A stretch of DNA of 64,000 nt from Gentiana macrophylla. Lineage: Eukaryota; Streptophyta; Magnoliopsida; Gentianales; Gentianaceae. Both the position numbers and the translations under genes were made by a program. The stretch covers positions 1 to 64,000 of the forward strand of contig JAOBSW010000466.1 of the NCBI GenBank assembly GCA_026214975.1. The letters are read 5' to 3'. Below, one piece after another: positions 32,863 through 45,450 of the stretch (its first letter is position 1; each line of letters starts with the position of its first letter). The notes under the pieces were generated by a model. It made no database searches and was not told the origin of the DNA. It saw nothing but the letters and a program-made list of their open reading frames with translations.

Positions 32863-33510
32863 TCGGTAACGGTTGTCGGATTCTTTGTGTATAAAATTTT
32901 ATATCGATTCTAATTTTAATTTGTAGGTCTAAATTTTAGAATTACGCTTATTTTTGTTTTCGCTTTTATACCTTGTTTTATTTGATATTATTTTCCTTAA
33001 TTTTTTTGATTTTTGATAGTTATATTAGTTTCTATAATTTTAGATTTGTTTTTTTTTTTTTTGTAATTTTAGATTAGCCTTTATTTATTTCTTACGTTCT
33101 TTTTAGTTTTCTTAATTATTTCTATTTCGCTTTTAAGTTTTAAGCCTTAGTTTTAGATTTTGAAGTCCGGACGAGCGCTTAATAACTTGAACGCCCGCCC
33201 ACTTCAATCTCGCTCTCTCGAACGACTGCTCATTTATTTGAACGAGCTGCTCATCTCTCGAACGAACGCCCACTAACACCGACGCCAGCTCAATTGCTCA
33301 ATCATCACTTCTTTTTCTCTTCTCTTTCTTTTCTTTTCTCCTCTAAACCATCAAACCTTTTCTAAACTGCTCTAATCAACCCTAAGGTTGATTTCTTCCT
33401 TTTCCTTTCTTCCTGGTTTATGCAAACGAGAAGTAAGAAGGACTTCTAATCTTCAATCCGAACTCGAACGATCTATTTGTAGAAAAAGGCTTTTCCCCGA
33501 TTTGGACATA
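32863..33510 (+). other. Leader of H1
   Basis: AT-rich noncoding sequence with a T-run near 33046-33062. A second group of gacgagcg/aacgcccgccc motifs (33175-33290) like those in U3 lies just before gag. Confidence 0.55.
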
Positions 33511-34990
33511 ATGGCAGATCAAGATCCACCAATTCCAAATCCCGATCCCCAAGCTCGCTTAAATTTAATCCTTCAAACAGATGCAAGCTCTGCAAAGAAC
33601 AACAGAATCAACAAGTCGGGCATAAATCAACAACTTCAACAATTTAGACAAAACTAGCTTAATCAATCGAACCAGATCCCTACACCCCATATCTAAATCA
33701 AGATTTTCTCGAGTGGCATAGACCTATTCGCCCTCCCGATATGGGAGGAGTGAATTTCGATCTAAAGAACGGAGTAGTTGCTCTAGTTCGTAGATAGCTC
33801 TTTCCATGGTATCGCCAGAAGATCCGCACGACTTCTTATCCACATTCGCATAAATCAGTGAAGCGGTGCCATTATCCTGGTGTTGATTCCGAGATAGTCA
33901 AGTTAAAGCTATTTCCTTTTGCTTTGAAAGGTGAAGCAAGTCGGTGGTTTAAATCGCTGGCACATCATTCTCTCCATACATGGAATGATGTCAAAAGAGC
34001 CTTCGCTCTTAAGTGGGTTTTCACAGCAAGATTATGGAGATGAAACGGAAATAGCTACGCTTGAGCAAATGGAGGATGAGATGTTGGCAAAGCTTGTGAG
34101 AGATTGAATCTTCTTGATGAGGAAATGCCCTAATCACGGATATGATGTATACGAGTCGCTGGAATCGTTTCTATGTGAGGTGTCTCTCAACCTAATCGAG
34201 ACTATCTTGACTCCACAGCTCATGGATCCCTTCTTAGGGGAGGTGATGAGATCGCCACAGAGTGGCCGAGACCATCGCCAAGAACAATATGTGGTCGACT
34301 CCCAAGAAGACCAATGTTGTTAAGAAAGAAGGTATCGCAGTAATCCCGATACAAAGTCGTTGGTTGCTCGGGATGGAATTGATAAGCAAGTACCGCCAAT
34401 CTTCAGACGCAATTTCCGATCTTGGAATGCAGTAGTAACGGAGATGACGGAAGAAATAAATCTAATGGATAATCAAAACCAACCCTTCCGAAACTTCAAT
34501 CAAAGCCGTAACTACTCAGATTTCAACGACAAAACTTCAATCAAGCCAAGTTACCACTGGCCCTTCAAATTCGAATTCTTTCAACTCAAACTATCAAAGG
34601 ACAGACTCCTAACTCCCAAAGGCCTCAAGGTGGATGGAACCAAACTCAAAATCATACCACCTCACGTGTCCTCAACACAAATTTGATGAGTCTGGTAGAC
34701 ATGGTGAAGACTCGTCTACTAGTGTTAAAGCTATTGAGAGACAAGTTGGTCGATGGGCACCAAAGAAGCAAGCAGACTCACGGTAAACTTCCGAGTTATA
34801 CCGAGAGAAACCCAAAAGCTGATGTGAATATTTACACCCGCCATTACACCACAATGGGAGTATGGACAAGAAGAGGAGTTGAATGAAGTAACGCTGAGAA
34901 GTGGTAAAAGGCTGGACCCGCAAGATGTCGGGAACGAGTAGCCCCTCCCGACGCCATGAGTTCGTGAGGGGAATCGTAAACCACATAGCC
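33511..34990 (+). pseudogene. H1 gag
   Basis: ATG at 33511 starts MADQDPPIPNPDPQARLN, chosen because H2 has the matching start at 48619 on the other strand. FDLKNGVVALVR lies near 33750. The gag core LKLFPFALKGEASRWFKSL with HTWNDVKRAFALK lies at 33909-34010. An Asn/Gln-rich C-terminal part (TEMTEEINLMDNQNQPFRN) follows near 34440-34500. Typical gypsy capsid wording, split by at least five indels. No zinc knuckle is visible. Confidence 0.8.
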
Positions 34991-35429
34991 GAAGAAAGCA
35001 AACGATGAGGAGCTTAGTGACAATTCTTCGGAGGACTAAAATAATTCTCGATGATGAGGAAAGAAAGGAAAGTCAAGGGGCGGTACTCGACTAAGAAAAA
35101 AAGAGAAAAGTTCGTGAGATGGAAGGATAAGGAGGATGAGGCGATAAAGAATCAAGCTACAGGTGGAATGATAAAGCCCTTCCTTATCCACCAAAAAGGA
35201 AAGAGAAAGCCTCACTAATGACAAGCAAGACTTTGGAGTGAGGAGGATGCTTAGAGACACTCAAGTTAGTATGCCCTTAGCCGAGGTATTAACCGAAATG
35301 CCTAAATGCTCTAAGTATCTTAAAGAATTCACGTCGGGGAGTAAGAGAAAGCTTCAGGATGGTCAAGAAGTTCTACGCCAAGATTGCGCGATGGTTTCAC
35401 GAAGAAAGTCGCTGTTGAGGTGACTCGGC

Positions 35430-35740
35430 AGACCTTCAATCTCCTCGTGAGATCGAAGGCCATTTGTTCGAAAATGTCTTATGCGACTCGGGGGCCTCTA
35501 TTAATGTGATGCCATTAAACGATGCAAAAGCTCGGGTTAGATAAAAGGATGCGGAACGCCCTATTTCTCTTCAGATGGTAGATAGATCTAGCCGGTCCGC
35601 AGCCGGTTGTGTAGCTAATGTTCTCCTCCAAGTTGAACATTTAGTCTTCCCTACCGATCGGGTTATTCTAGACTATCCACCTGATAAAGAGATGCCTCTA
35701 ATTCTAGGCCGAACCTTTAGACACTTCTAACGCCTCATCG
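35430..35740 (+). pseudogene. H1 aspartic protease
   Basis: The protease cuts the polyprotein. The active-site motif DSGAS followed by INVMP lies at about 35485-35511. A LILGRTF stretch lies near 35699-35719, as at the end of Athila proteases. Two or more frameshifts lie between. An acidic linker (35774-36058, one open frame of 94 codons) connects to the reverse transcriptase. Confidence 0.75.
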
Positions 35741-36059
35741 ACTTCACGCAGCGAGAGATTACTCTTAGAGTCGATGACACATCCGTCACCTTCACACGAG
35801 GACAAGTCCCGAAGAACCATAATCGATGAAATATCATTTGTTGAAGCAATTTACGAGGATGAAAAGATGCCTACTCGAATAAGCAGAGGAGTTGACAGAG
35901 ATAGTGTTTTTGAAGTCATGGACATTGAAGATCAAGTCGATCAAGGACCATCTTCTAATTCATTTCAAGCCGTAGGCATTGACGAGTCATCTTCACTAGC
36001 TTACACCGAGCCTGTTAGTGAGTTAGAAGCATGGAGATGCCCAAAGAACAAACGATGAT

Positions 36060-36659
36060 TTCAAAGAATCGAAGTCGGGAAGACTTCATCCCTGGTGAAG
36101 CAGTTAAGCTCGATGGGTAGTTGGGACGAGGTAGACTTTTGGAGAGAGACTACTCATTGGGAAGTAGATGATTGGGAAGAGTCGCGTAAGAGCTTAAAGA
36201 TGAAGAGTTAAGAAAATGATCGATCACAAGAAAAAGGAAGCAAGTGTTGACCGGAGGATTCCGATGGATGATTTGATCCAAGATCTTTCTCGGGGTTGAG
36301 CCTCGGGAAGATGAGTTATTCTTTAGTCAACCACCCAAGCTCATAAAGAGAAAGTGGCCCGTTAAAGTCTAGTATTGAGCAACCACCATCCGATTTAGAG
36401 CTCAAACCGGCTCAAACACCTTAAGTATATCTTTCTTAAGGATGGAGATAAATTGCCTTTGATCATTTCTTCAAACTCGACTGAGCAAGAAGCACAAAAT
36501 GATAGAAGTGCTTAAAAAGAATATCCTCACGCTCGATGGCAAGTGGGTGATATCCGAGGAATCAGCTTGCATGTATGCATGCATAAATCCGAACGGAGGA
36601 GGGAGCTAAAAAGGTTAGACAACCTCAGAGAAGGCTGAATCCGCATATGCAGGAGGTTG
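36060..36659 (+). other. H1 protease-reverse transcriptase linker
   Basis: Only short frames are visible. It corresponds to the mirror region 45440-46080 of H2. Part of the polyprotein, with no domain recognised. Confidence 0.5.
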
Positions 36660-37310
36660 TCAAGAAAGAAGTGATAAAGTGGCTTGACATGGGCATCATC
36701 TATGCAATCGCCCGATAGCGAGTGGGTCGCTCTACTCAAGTTGTGCCAAAGAAAGGAGGAATCACAAATAAAAGAATGAAAAGGGAGGAAGTTGCCTTAC
36801 GACTCGTGATGTGCTCGTAGTGTCAGATTGACTATCGTAGACTTAATGAGGTTACTACTAAGGACCACTTTCCCTACCCTTCATTGACCAACTTATTGAA
36901 CGATCGAGTGGTCATAAGTATTATTGTTTCCTTGATGGCTATTTCGGCTACTTCCAGATAGCCATTGATCCTAATGACCAAGAGAAGACAACTTTTACGT
37001 GTCCATCGGTACTTTTGCTTTTCGCACGCCATTCGGCCTATGCAATGCACCCGCGACTTTTCAACGGTGCATCTTAGCCATTTTTGATGGACTTGTGGAG
37101 CAATGCATGGAGGTCTTCATGGATGACTTCTCGCCCACGGCGATAGCTTTGATGAAATCTTAAAGAATCTAGATATGGTACTCCAACGGTGTGTTGAGAA
37201 AAATCTGTGCTTAATCGAGAAATGCCATTTTCTAGTAAACGAAGGAATCGTTTTGGGACATAAGGTGTCCAAAGGTTGGTATTCAAGTTGATAAGGCTAA
37301 GGTCGGCCAT
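36660..37310 (+). pseudogene. H1 reverse transcriptase
   Basis: Traces run DYRRLNEVTTKDHFPYPFID (about 36825-36885), YYCFLDGYFGYFQIAIDPNDQEKTTF, FGLCNAPATFQRC and the catalytic FMDD at 37116-37127, the gypsy YxDD equivalent. An inserted C after the D-L stretch and lost bases shift the frame repeatedly. The continuation FLVNEGIVLGHKVS lies near 37230-37270. Confidence 0.82.
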
Positions 37311-37930
37311 TGAAAGGATGACGTACCCTAAGACATCGAAAGAGGTACGAGGTTTTCTAGGTCATGTTGGCTTCTACAAAGCGTTTCATTAAAGATTTTT
37401 CTACCATCGCCAAGCCTTTATCAAATCTTTTGAAAGATGATGTAGATTTCTTGTTCGATGCGAAGTGCAAAGAAGCTTTCAATTGTCTCGAAAGACAAGC
37501 TTATCGCTGCCCTATTTTAGTTGCACCTCGATCGATCAAGCCTTCGAGTTGATGTGCGATGCCTCTAATTACGCCAGAAAGCGCAGCTTTTAGGTCAAAG
37601 AGTTGATAAAAGGTTCAGCCCATTTATTATGCGAGACGCACCTTGAACCCGGCTCAATGCAATTATACCACAATCGAGAAGGAATTTTAGCCGTTGTTTT
37701 TGCCATTGACAAGTTTAGAAGTTATCTTCTAGGGTCTCAAGTTGTTGACCGATCATGCAGCCCTACGCTACCTTATGGACAAAGCAGATGCAAAACCAAG
37801 GTTACTTCGATGGATTCTGATTTTACAAGAGTTTGACCTTGTGATTAAAGATAAGAAATGTAGTGAGAATATTGTGGCTGATCATTTATCTCGCTTAGTA
37901 AATGAGGGTGCAGAGAATCACAATGATATA
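37311..37930 (+). pseudogene. H1 RNase H region
   Basis: RFIKDFSTIAKPLSNLLKDD (37384-37440) is the tether. [21 protein letters not shown] and, in another frame, [19 protein letters not shown] and IVADHLSRL (37745-37902) are RNase H motifs. Compared with H2, bases are missing before DHAAL (H2 has an extra codon group there), so the two copies break at different points. Confidence 0.8.
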
Positions 37931-38039
37931 GGCATTGATTTTCCGACTGAGCAATTGATGAAGCTTGAAACGGTTAGGCCGTGGTATGCCGACTACGCCA
38001 ACTATTTAATGAAAGTGGTCATTTAGAGGACATGACGAT

Positions 38040-39270
38040 CAGGAGAAGAAAAAGTTCTTTTCGATCTTAAATATCTCGCCTGGGAAGATCCTTATTTGTT
38101 CAGAGTCTCAGTAAAGACGGATTGCTTCGGACAAGTGTGTTCGGAGCATGACTGGGATATCCTAGAACAATGCCATAGCTGGTCCTACCGGAGGTCATTA
38201 TGGAACACCAAGACGGTTGCAAAGATCCTCCGCCGGATTCTACCGCCGACTCTTTTAAGGACGCAAGCCTTTGTAAAGGTTGCGATAGGTGCCGAGAATT
38301 GGGCGGCAGAGTAGTAGGATGGAAATGCCACTTAAGCCCATTCTTGAATGCGAAGTTTTCGACGTTTGGGGCATAGATTTTATGGGACCCTTTCCATCTT
38401 CGTGCGGTAATAAATATATCCTCGTCTGTGTCGACTATGTTTCCAAGTGGGTTGAAGCCATAGCTACCCAAACTAATGATCATAAAGTCGTGAAGAAATT
38501 CTTGCAAAAGAATATCTTTACCGATTCGGTCGTCCGAGAGCACTCATTAGTGATGAGGGTACCCACTTTTGCAATGCGCCGCTTGATAAAATCCTTGAAA
38601 ATATGGTGTCAAACACAAAGTTGGTACACCATATCATCCCCAAACCAGTGGCCAAGTCGAGGTAAGCAACCAGAGCTTGAAAAGAATTTTAGAGAAGACC
38701 GTGAACAATAATCGATCTAATTGGAGTCTTAAGTTGGATGACGCGTTGTGGGCTTATCGTACTGCATTTAAAACCCCGATGGGCACGTCACCCTTCCAAA
38801 TGGTCTATGGCAAAGCTTGTCATTTACCTGTCGAACTTGAACACAGAGCTTTCTGGGCAATTAAATTCTTAAATTTCGATAGCCAACTCTGTGGGGAGAA
38901 ACGGTTGTTACAATTGAACGAGCTCGATTTAATTCGCACTCAGAGCGCATTTAGAATGCTGTTTAGCAAGGAAAGAACGAAGATACTCCATGACGCTAAG
39001 ATCAAGGACCGAGAATTCAAAGTTGGTGAAATGGCTTTACTCTATAATACTAGACTTCACTGTTTCCGGTAAACTCAAGTCTAGATGGTCCGGTCCTTTG
39101 AGATTCTCGAGGTTAATCCAAGTGGAGTAATTACTTTGAACGGGTATGGTAATCAAGCTTTTAAAGTGAATGGTCATCGACTTAAGAAATATTTTGGGCA
39201 ACCAAAGGAAAAGCTCGAGACTCTTTATTTCCAAAGAAGAGATGAGATCTACAGATGTCCTGATTTGTGA
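38040..39270 (+). pseudogene. H1 integrase
   Basis: The H2C2 zinc module is at about 38100-38310 (EHDWDILEQCHS). The catalytic core begins [13 protein letters not shown] (38362-38400) and continues [28 protein letters not shown] residues (shifted) lie near 38630-38660, then [37 protein letters not shown] (38728-38850). The C-terminal part KLKSRWSGPFEILEVNPSG lies at 39070-39130. The long frame 38677-39072 is intact for 131 codons. Confidence 0.85.
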
Positions 39271-40923
39271 AGAGATTCCATCTTATTTCTTTGAGTCGAT
39301 GATGACATTCCTACCTCTACACCGTGAGGAACCTTCTCCGAGACTCCTCGAGCATGTTAGCATACCTACGCCTATCATCCGCAAGAACACGAAGAAGAGA
39401 GTCGCAGTAGTTTGGAGAGAAAAATTTAATGCTCTTATAGCACACTTGACTTGTTGTTGTGGTGAAAATCATTTCCGCACCAAAGGTGCTCCCGACTCGA
39501 TATCGAGGTGGCGGCCGTTAAACCAAAGTGGCCCGATCCGGGTTGATCTTTTGAAACTGTGTGTCAAGCTATTGACATTAAAAGAGCGCTCCTGTGAGGC
39601 AACCTAGTTATTTTTTTTTTTTTTTAGGTTGTTTTATTGCTTTTTAAGTAATACTTTAGTTGATTATGTGTTGATGGTTATTCCTCCTACATTCATTGTA
39701 AGTGTTTTGTGTTATGTGTTGCTCATATACCCCATGTACCCCCGAGATTATATGGTATGTCGAGTGTGGCGAGATACTTTTGAGTTGTGTTCGCAAGCTT
39801 TTATGTCCAGTTGTTGTCTATTCGAGTTGTCGCTGGTACATTCATGCTCCGGCCTCGACCTCCGCCAACTTTCATCCGACAAACACCGTTGAAACAAATA
39901 AGTTTTCTTTTCTTTTATTCTCGCACATTCCGAGGACATAATGTGATTTAAGTGTGGGGGTAAATTGGGTATGTTTTCATGCTATATCCTTTGAAATATG
40001 AGTGAATGTTAAATTTCCACTTAAATTTAAATTTTTGTTAGTCTCGAGCATGTGGTTGAAACTAAATGCTTGCTAGTTGTAGTTTTCTAACGATGATAGT
40101 ATGTGACTTAGTGAGATAATTATAGCATGTCTTTACTTTCATGGAGCTAGTATTCATTTTTCACGCTCACGAGAGCCTTTGATATTGAAGCAAGATTTTT
40201 GAACTATATCCTTTCATTGTTTTAGTGATTTATCTTAGGAAGGTCAAGATAGTAACACCTTAGTTAGCCCATGTCATGTGAATATCATAAAGTTTGAATG
40301 TGATAAGTGAGATGTAACTTATGTCTTGAAAAAGAATGAATAAGTAGTGAATTATTAATAAACGCGCTTGTCGAAAGTCGGGTTTATGATTTGAGTGAGG
40401 TAGGGTATACCACATTTATGTCCTATGCCCATACTATGATGATTGTAAGCTCACACGATTAGAAGAAGTTACCTTATGATTTGAGTAGGTAAGGGATTAT
40501 CTTGAAATGTCTTATTCTACTATGATGGGTAAAAGCTCATTCTCGATGCGCCAAATTTGAAAATTTTGAAAATAATGAGTAAAAATAAAGTGAAGTCTTT
40601 GTTATCATGGATCTTATACCCAGAGAGAAATCGCATGATATCTTCGTAGATTATCCTATCGAGTGCGTGGGAAGGCTTTGAGTGGAGCTATTATCGCCTA
40701 TATCTAGGATAGTCATTGATTTTTGAGAGGATATTTCTTTGAAAGGCTTGTTAAATTTGAAAAGGGCTTGTCACACATACATCGAATCTATCTCTCGTGA
40801 TGGTATTGTTTATAGTTGTTGTATCTTGTTACGCGTGAGTTGAGATCTATGTGGATTGCATGAAGTTGATTATAGTTTTGATTGTTTTGTCCGGTGACGT
40901 ACAAAAAGCTAAGTGTGGGGTGT
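39271..40923 (+). other. H1 noncoding 3' region and polypurine tract
   Basis: No envelope-like or other product is recognisable in the 1.6 kb after integrase. ORFs at 39629-39941 overlap in different frames and show no domain. The region ends in aagtgtggggtgt (40911-40923), the polypurine tract before TGTTAAGG. Confidence 0.65.
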
Positions 40924-41259
40924 TGTTAAGGCCATTTTATATGATTATTAAGGGTTATATTTCATTATTATTTCCCAAGATTTGCATAATTTATATAAGA
41001 ATTAAGGTTTAAGTGTAATTATTTAGTAAGGATGATTTCAATATGGTTATTTGCAAAATTGGTTATTTTAAGTGTTGGATTGATTGATTTATTATGATTT
41101 GGACTTTATTACATTTTTGGCAATGTTTATTTATCATTTAGAGGCTTAATTGAGTGCATAAAGAGGATAAATGAAGCTCAAGTCGAATTATTCAAGATAG
41201 AGTTGGAATTGGCTTGAAGGAAATGGATAAAGATGAAGAAATCCGATCCTCAAGATGTC
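40924..41259 (+). repeat. Partial 3' LTR of H1
   Basis: It starts TGTTAAGG and matches the H2 LTR closely up to about 41251-41270, then ends at the centre of the palindrome. Only about 335 of an expected 1.6 kb is present. It agrees with the H2 LTRs better than with the H1 5' LTR. Confidence 0.8.
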
Positions 41260-41294
41260 GAACGAGTTGCTCATATACCTGGGTCGATTCCTCC
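41252..41294. other. 43-bp centre of the palindrome
   Basis: Left arm ends aaatccgatcctc (41251) and right arm starts gaggatcggattt (41295). The first about 18 bases (aagatgtcgaacgag) continue the left LTR as in 50560-50575 reversed. The remaining about 25 bases have no match that I can see in the LTR. Confidence 0.75.
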
Positions 41295-41623
41295 GAGGAT
41301 CGGATTTCTTCATCTTTATCCATTTCCTTCAAGCCAATTCCAACTCTATCTTGAATAATTCGACTTGAGCTTCATTTATCCTCTTTATGCACTCGAATTA
41401 AGCCTCCTAAATGATAAATAAACATTGCCAAAAATGTAATAAAGTCCAAATCATAATAAATCAATCAATCCAACACTTAAAATAACCAATTTTGCAAATA
41501 ACCATATTGAAATCATCCTTACTAAATAATTACACTTAAACCCTTAATTTTATATAAATTATGCAAATGCGGGAAATAATAATGAAATATAACCCTTAAT
41601 AATCATATAAAATGGCCTTAACA
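41295..41623 (-). repeat. Partial 3' LTR of H2
   Basis: On the minus strand it starts TGTTAAGG at 41623, with the polypurine tract (cccccacactta on plus) at about 41624-41638. It is cut at the palindrome centre. Confidence 0.8.
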
Positions 41624-41638
41624 ACACCCCCACACTTA

Positions 41639-42678
41639 GCTTTTTGTACGCCCTCGACAAAACAATCAAAACTATAGCTCAACTTCATGCAATCCACATA
41701 GATCTCTAACTCACGAACAAAAGATACAACAACTATAGCAAACAATACCATCACGTAGATAGATTCAAAGGTATGTGTGACAAGCCCTTTTCAAATTTAA
41801 CAAGCCTTTCAAAGAAATATCCTCTCAAAAATCCAATGACTATCCTAGATATATAGCAATAATAGCTCCACTCAAAGCCTTCCCCACGCACTCAAAGAGG
41901 ATAATCCCTACAAGATATCATGCGGTTCTACTGGGTATAAGATCCATGATAACAAAGACTTCACTTTATTTTTACTCATTATTTTCAAAAATTTTCAAAT
42001 TTGACGCATATCAGAATGAGCTTTTACCCATCATAGTAGAATAAGACATTTCAAGATAATCCCTTACCTACTCAAATCATAAGGTAGCTTCTTCTAACTG
42101 TCGTGAGCTTCTGGTCATCATAGTGGCATAGGACATACGTGCAGAATAAAACATACCCAATTTACCCCCCCACACTTAAATCACATTATGTCCTCGGAAT
42201 GTGCAGAATAAAAGAAAAAGAAAACTTAGCTGGTTTCAACAGTGTTTGTCGGATTAAAGTTGGCAGAGGTCAGGCCGGAGCATGAATGTACCGCGACAAC
42301 TCGAATAGACAACACTGGACATAAAAGCTGCGAACTCGCTCAAAAGTATCTGCCACACTCGACATACCATATAATCTCGGGGTACACGGGGTATATGAGC
42401 AACACATAACACAAAACACTTACAATGAATGTAGGAGGAATAACCATCAACACATAATCAACTAAAGTATTACTTCTAAAGCAATAAAACAACCTAAAAA
42501 AAAAAAAACAAATAACTAGGTTGCCTCCTCAGAGCGCTCTTTTAATGTCAATAGCTTGACACAGATTTCAAAAGATCAACCCGGATCGGGCCACTTTGGT
42601 TTAACAAACCGCCACCTCAGATCGTAATCAGAGCATCGGTGCGGAAATGATTTTCACCACAACAACAAGTCAAGTGTG
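41639..42678 (-). other. H2 noncoding 3' region
   Basis: Mirror of the H1 3' region but about 600 bases shorter. Landmarks such as the A-run near 42499-42509 and the gcctcctcagagcgctc end correspond. No coding capacity seen. Confidence 0.6.
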
Positions 42679-44110
42679 CTATAAGAGCATTAAATTTTTC
42701 TCCAAACTACATCGACTCTCTTCTTCGTGTTCTTGCGGATGATAGGCGTAGTGTGCTAACATGCTCAGAGTCTCGTGAGAAGGTTCCTCACAGGTAGAGG
42801 TAGGAATGTCATCATCCGACTCAAAGAAATAAGATGGAATCTCTTCACAAATCAGACATCTGATTTCATCTCTTCTTTGGAAATAAAAGAGTCTCAGCTT
42901 TTCCTTTGGTTGCCCAAAATATTTCTTAAGTCGATGACCATTCACTTTAAAAGCTTGATTACCATACCCGCTCAAAGTAATTACTCCACTTGGATTAACC
43001 TCGAGAATCTCAAAGGGACTGCACCATCTAGACTTGAGTTTACCCGGAAACAGTGAAGTCTAGTATTATAAGAGAGTAAAGCCATTTCACCAACTTTGAA
43101 TTCTCGGTCCTTGATCTTAGCGCCATGGAGTATCTTCGCTCCTTCCTTGCTAAGCTTAGCATTCTCGTGACGCCTCGAGTCCGAATTCGCCGAGCCTGCT
43201 CAATTGTAACAACCGCTTCTCCCCACATGAGTTGGCTATCGAAATTTAAGAATTTAATTGCCCGTAAAGCTCTGTGTTCAAGTTCGATGTGTAAATGACA
43301 AGCTTTGCCATAGACCATTTGGAAGGGTGACGTGCCCATCGGGTTTTAAATGTAGTACGATAAGCCCACAACGCGCCATCCAACTTAAGACTCCAATTAG
43401 ATCGATTATTGTTCACGGTCTTCTAAAATTCTTTTCAAGCCTCGTTGCTTACCTCGACTTGGCCACTGGTTTGGGGATGATATGGTGTACCAACTTTGTG
43501 TTTGACACCATATTTTTCAAGGATTTTATCAAGCAAACAGATTGCAAAAGTGGGTACCCTCATCACTAATGAGTGCTCTCGGATACCGACCGTAAAGATA
43601 TTCTTTTGCAAGAATTTCTTCACGACTTTATGATCATTAGTTTGGGTAGCTATGGCTTCAACCCACTTGGAAACATAGTCGATTACTGCACGAGGATATA
43701 TTTATTACCGCACGTAAGATGGAAAGGGTCCCATAAAATCTATGCCCCAAACGTCTTAAAACTTCGTGATTCAAGAATGGGCTTAAGTGGCATTTCCATC
43801 CTACTACTCGCCTCCCACCTTCGGCACCTATCGCAACCTTTACAAAAGGCTTCGCCCTTAAAAGAGTCGGCCAAGAGAATCCGGCTTGGAGGATCTTTGC
43901 AACCGTCTTCGGTGTTCCATAATGACCTCCGGTAGGACCGCTATGGCATTGTTCTAGGATATCCCATCGATCATGCTCCGAACACACCGTCGAAGCAATC
44001 CGCCTTTTACTGACTCGAACAAATAAGGATCTTCCCAGACGAGATATTTAAGATCGTAAAAGAACTTTTTCTTCTCCCGATACGTCATGTCCTCTAAATG
44101 ACCACTCGCT
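42679..44110 (-). pseudogene. H2 integrase
   Basis: The minus strand gives the same integrase as H1: H2C2 module DRWDILEQCHSGPTGGHYGTPKTV (43870-43985), [18 protein letters not shown] (43440-43500), [21 protein letters not shown] (43280-43339) and GYGNQAFKVNGHRLKKYFGQP (42900-42975). The zinc and HPQTSG segments read better here than in H1. Other parts are broken where H1 is open. Confidence 0.85.
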
Positions 44111-44149
44111 AAATAGTTGACCTAGTCAAGATACCACGGCCTAACCGCT

Positions 44150-44800
44150 TCAAGCTTCATCAATTGCTCACCGGAAAATCAATGCCTATATCATTGTGAT
44201 TCTCTCGCACCTCATTTACTAGGCGTAGATAAATGATCACCACAATATTCTCACTACCTTTCTTATCTTTAATCACAAGGTCAAACTCTTGTAAAATCGT
44301 AATCCATCAAGTAACCTTGGTTTTGCATCCGCTTTGTCCATAAGGTAGCGTAGGCTGCATGATCGGTCCATACAACAACTTGAGACCCTAGAAGATAACT
44401 TCTAAACTTGTCAATGGCAAAACAACGGCTAAGAATTCCTTCTCGCTTGTGGTATAATTGCATTGAGCCGGGTTCAAGGTGCGTGCTCGCATAATAAATG
44501 GGCTCGAACCTTTATCAACTCTTTGACCTAAAACTCGCGCCACGGCGTAATTAGAGGCATCGCACATCAACTCGAAGGCTTGGTCCGGGCCAAAGTGCAA
44601 CTAAAATAGGGCATCGATAAGCTTGTCTTTCGAGACAATTGAAAGCTTCTTTGCACTTCGTGATCGAACAAGAAATCTACATCATCTTTCAAAAGATTTG
44701 ATAAAGGCTTGGCGATGGTAGAAAAATCTTTAATGAAACTTTGTAGGAAGCCAACATGACCTAGAAAACCTCGCACTCTTTCACCTGCCTTAGGGTACGT
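44150..44800 (-). pseudogene. H2 RNase H region
   Basis: Minus-strand frames give [53 protein letters not shown] and, upstream, VRGFLGHVGFLQSFIKDFSTIAKPLSNLL (44680-44790). The DHAA region is complete here, whereas H1 lacks bases at that point. Confidence 0.8.
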
Positions 44801-45450
44801 CATCCTTTCAATGGCTTCACCTTAGCCTTATCAACTTGAATACCAAAGATGGACACCTTATGTCCCAAAACGATTCCTTCGCCTACTAGAAAATGGCATT
44901 TCTCCCGCTTAAGCACCGATTTTTCTCAACACACCGCTGGAGTACCATATCTAGATTCTTTAAGATTTCATCAAAGCTATCGCCAGTAGATCGAGAAGTC
45001 ATCCATGAAGACCTCTATGCATTGATCCACAAGTCCATCAAAAATGGCTAACATGCACCGCTGAAAAGTCGCGGTGCATTGCATAGGCCGAATGGCATTC
45101 TCGCTAAAAGCAAAAGTACCAGATGGACACGTAAAAGTTGTCTTCTCTGGTCATTAGGATCAATGGCTATCCTGGAAGCAGCCGTAATAGCCATCAAGGA
45201 AAGAATAATACTTATAACCACTCAATGCTCAATAAGTTGGTCAATGAAGGGTAGGGAAAGTGGTCCTTCAGCAGAACCTCATTAAGTCTACGATAGTCAA
45301 TACGCACTCAGAGCCTCGTCACGAGTCGTAAGGCAACTTCCTCCCTTTTTCATTTCTTTTCGACCGTGATTCCGCCTTCTTGGCACAACTTGAGTAGGGC
45401 TGACCCACTCGCTATCGGCGATTGCATAGATGATGCCCATGTCAAGCCAC
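44800..45450 (-). pseudogene. H2 reverse transcriptase
   Basis: The minus strand contains the catalytic FMDD (about 44998-45009) and the surrounding reverse-transcriptase blocks in the H1 order, in short shifting frames. Frame breaks are frequent and the reading is less clear than in H1. Confidence 0.72.

Larger units (their letters stand above)
31263..41251 (+). mobile_element. Athila-type Ty3/gypsy element H1
   Basis: The order is 5' LTR (31263-32836), tRNA-Asp primer site, gag, protease, reverse transcriptase, RNase H, integrase, a long noncoding 3' region, polypurine tract (40909-40923) and a partial 3' LTR (from 40924). The integrase wording ([24 protein letters not shown]) is typical of Athila elements. 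No envelope-like ORF is seen. All domains are broken by small indels. H1 forms one arm of a large inverted repeat with H2. Confidence 0.88.

Noticed and set aside
39629..39941. Envelope-like ORF after H1 integrase
   Set aside because: Overlapping short frames without a signal peptide plus membrane anchor pattern, and not kept open in H2.
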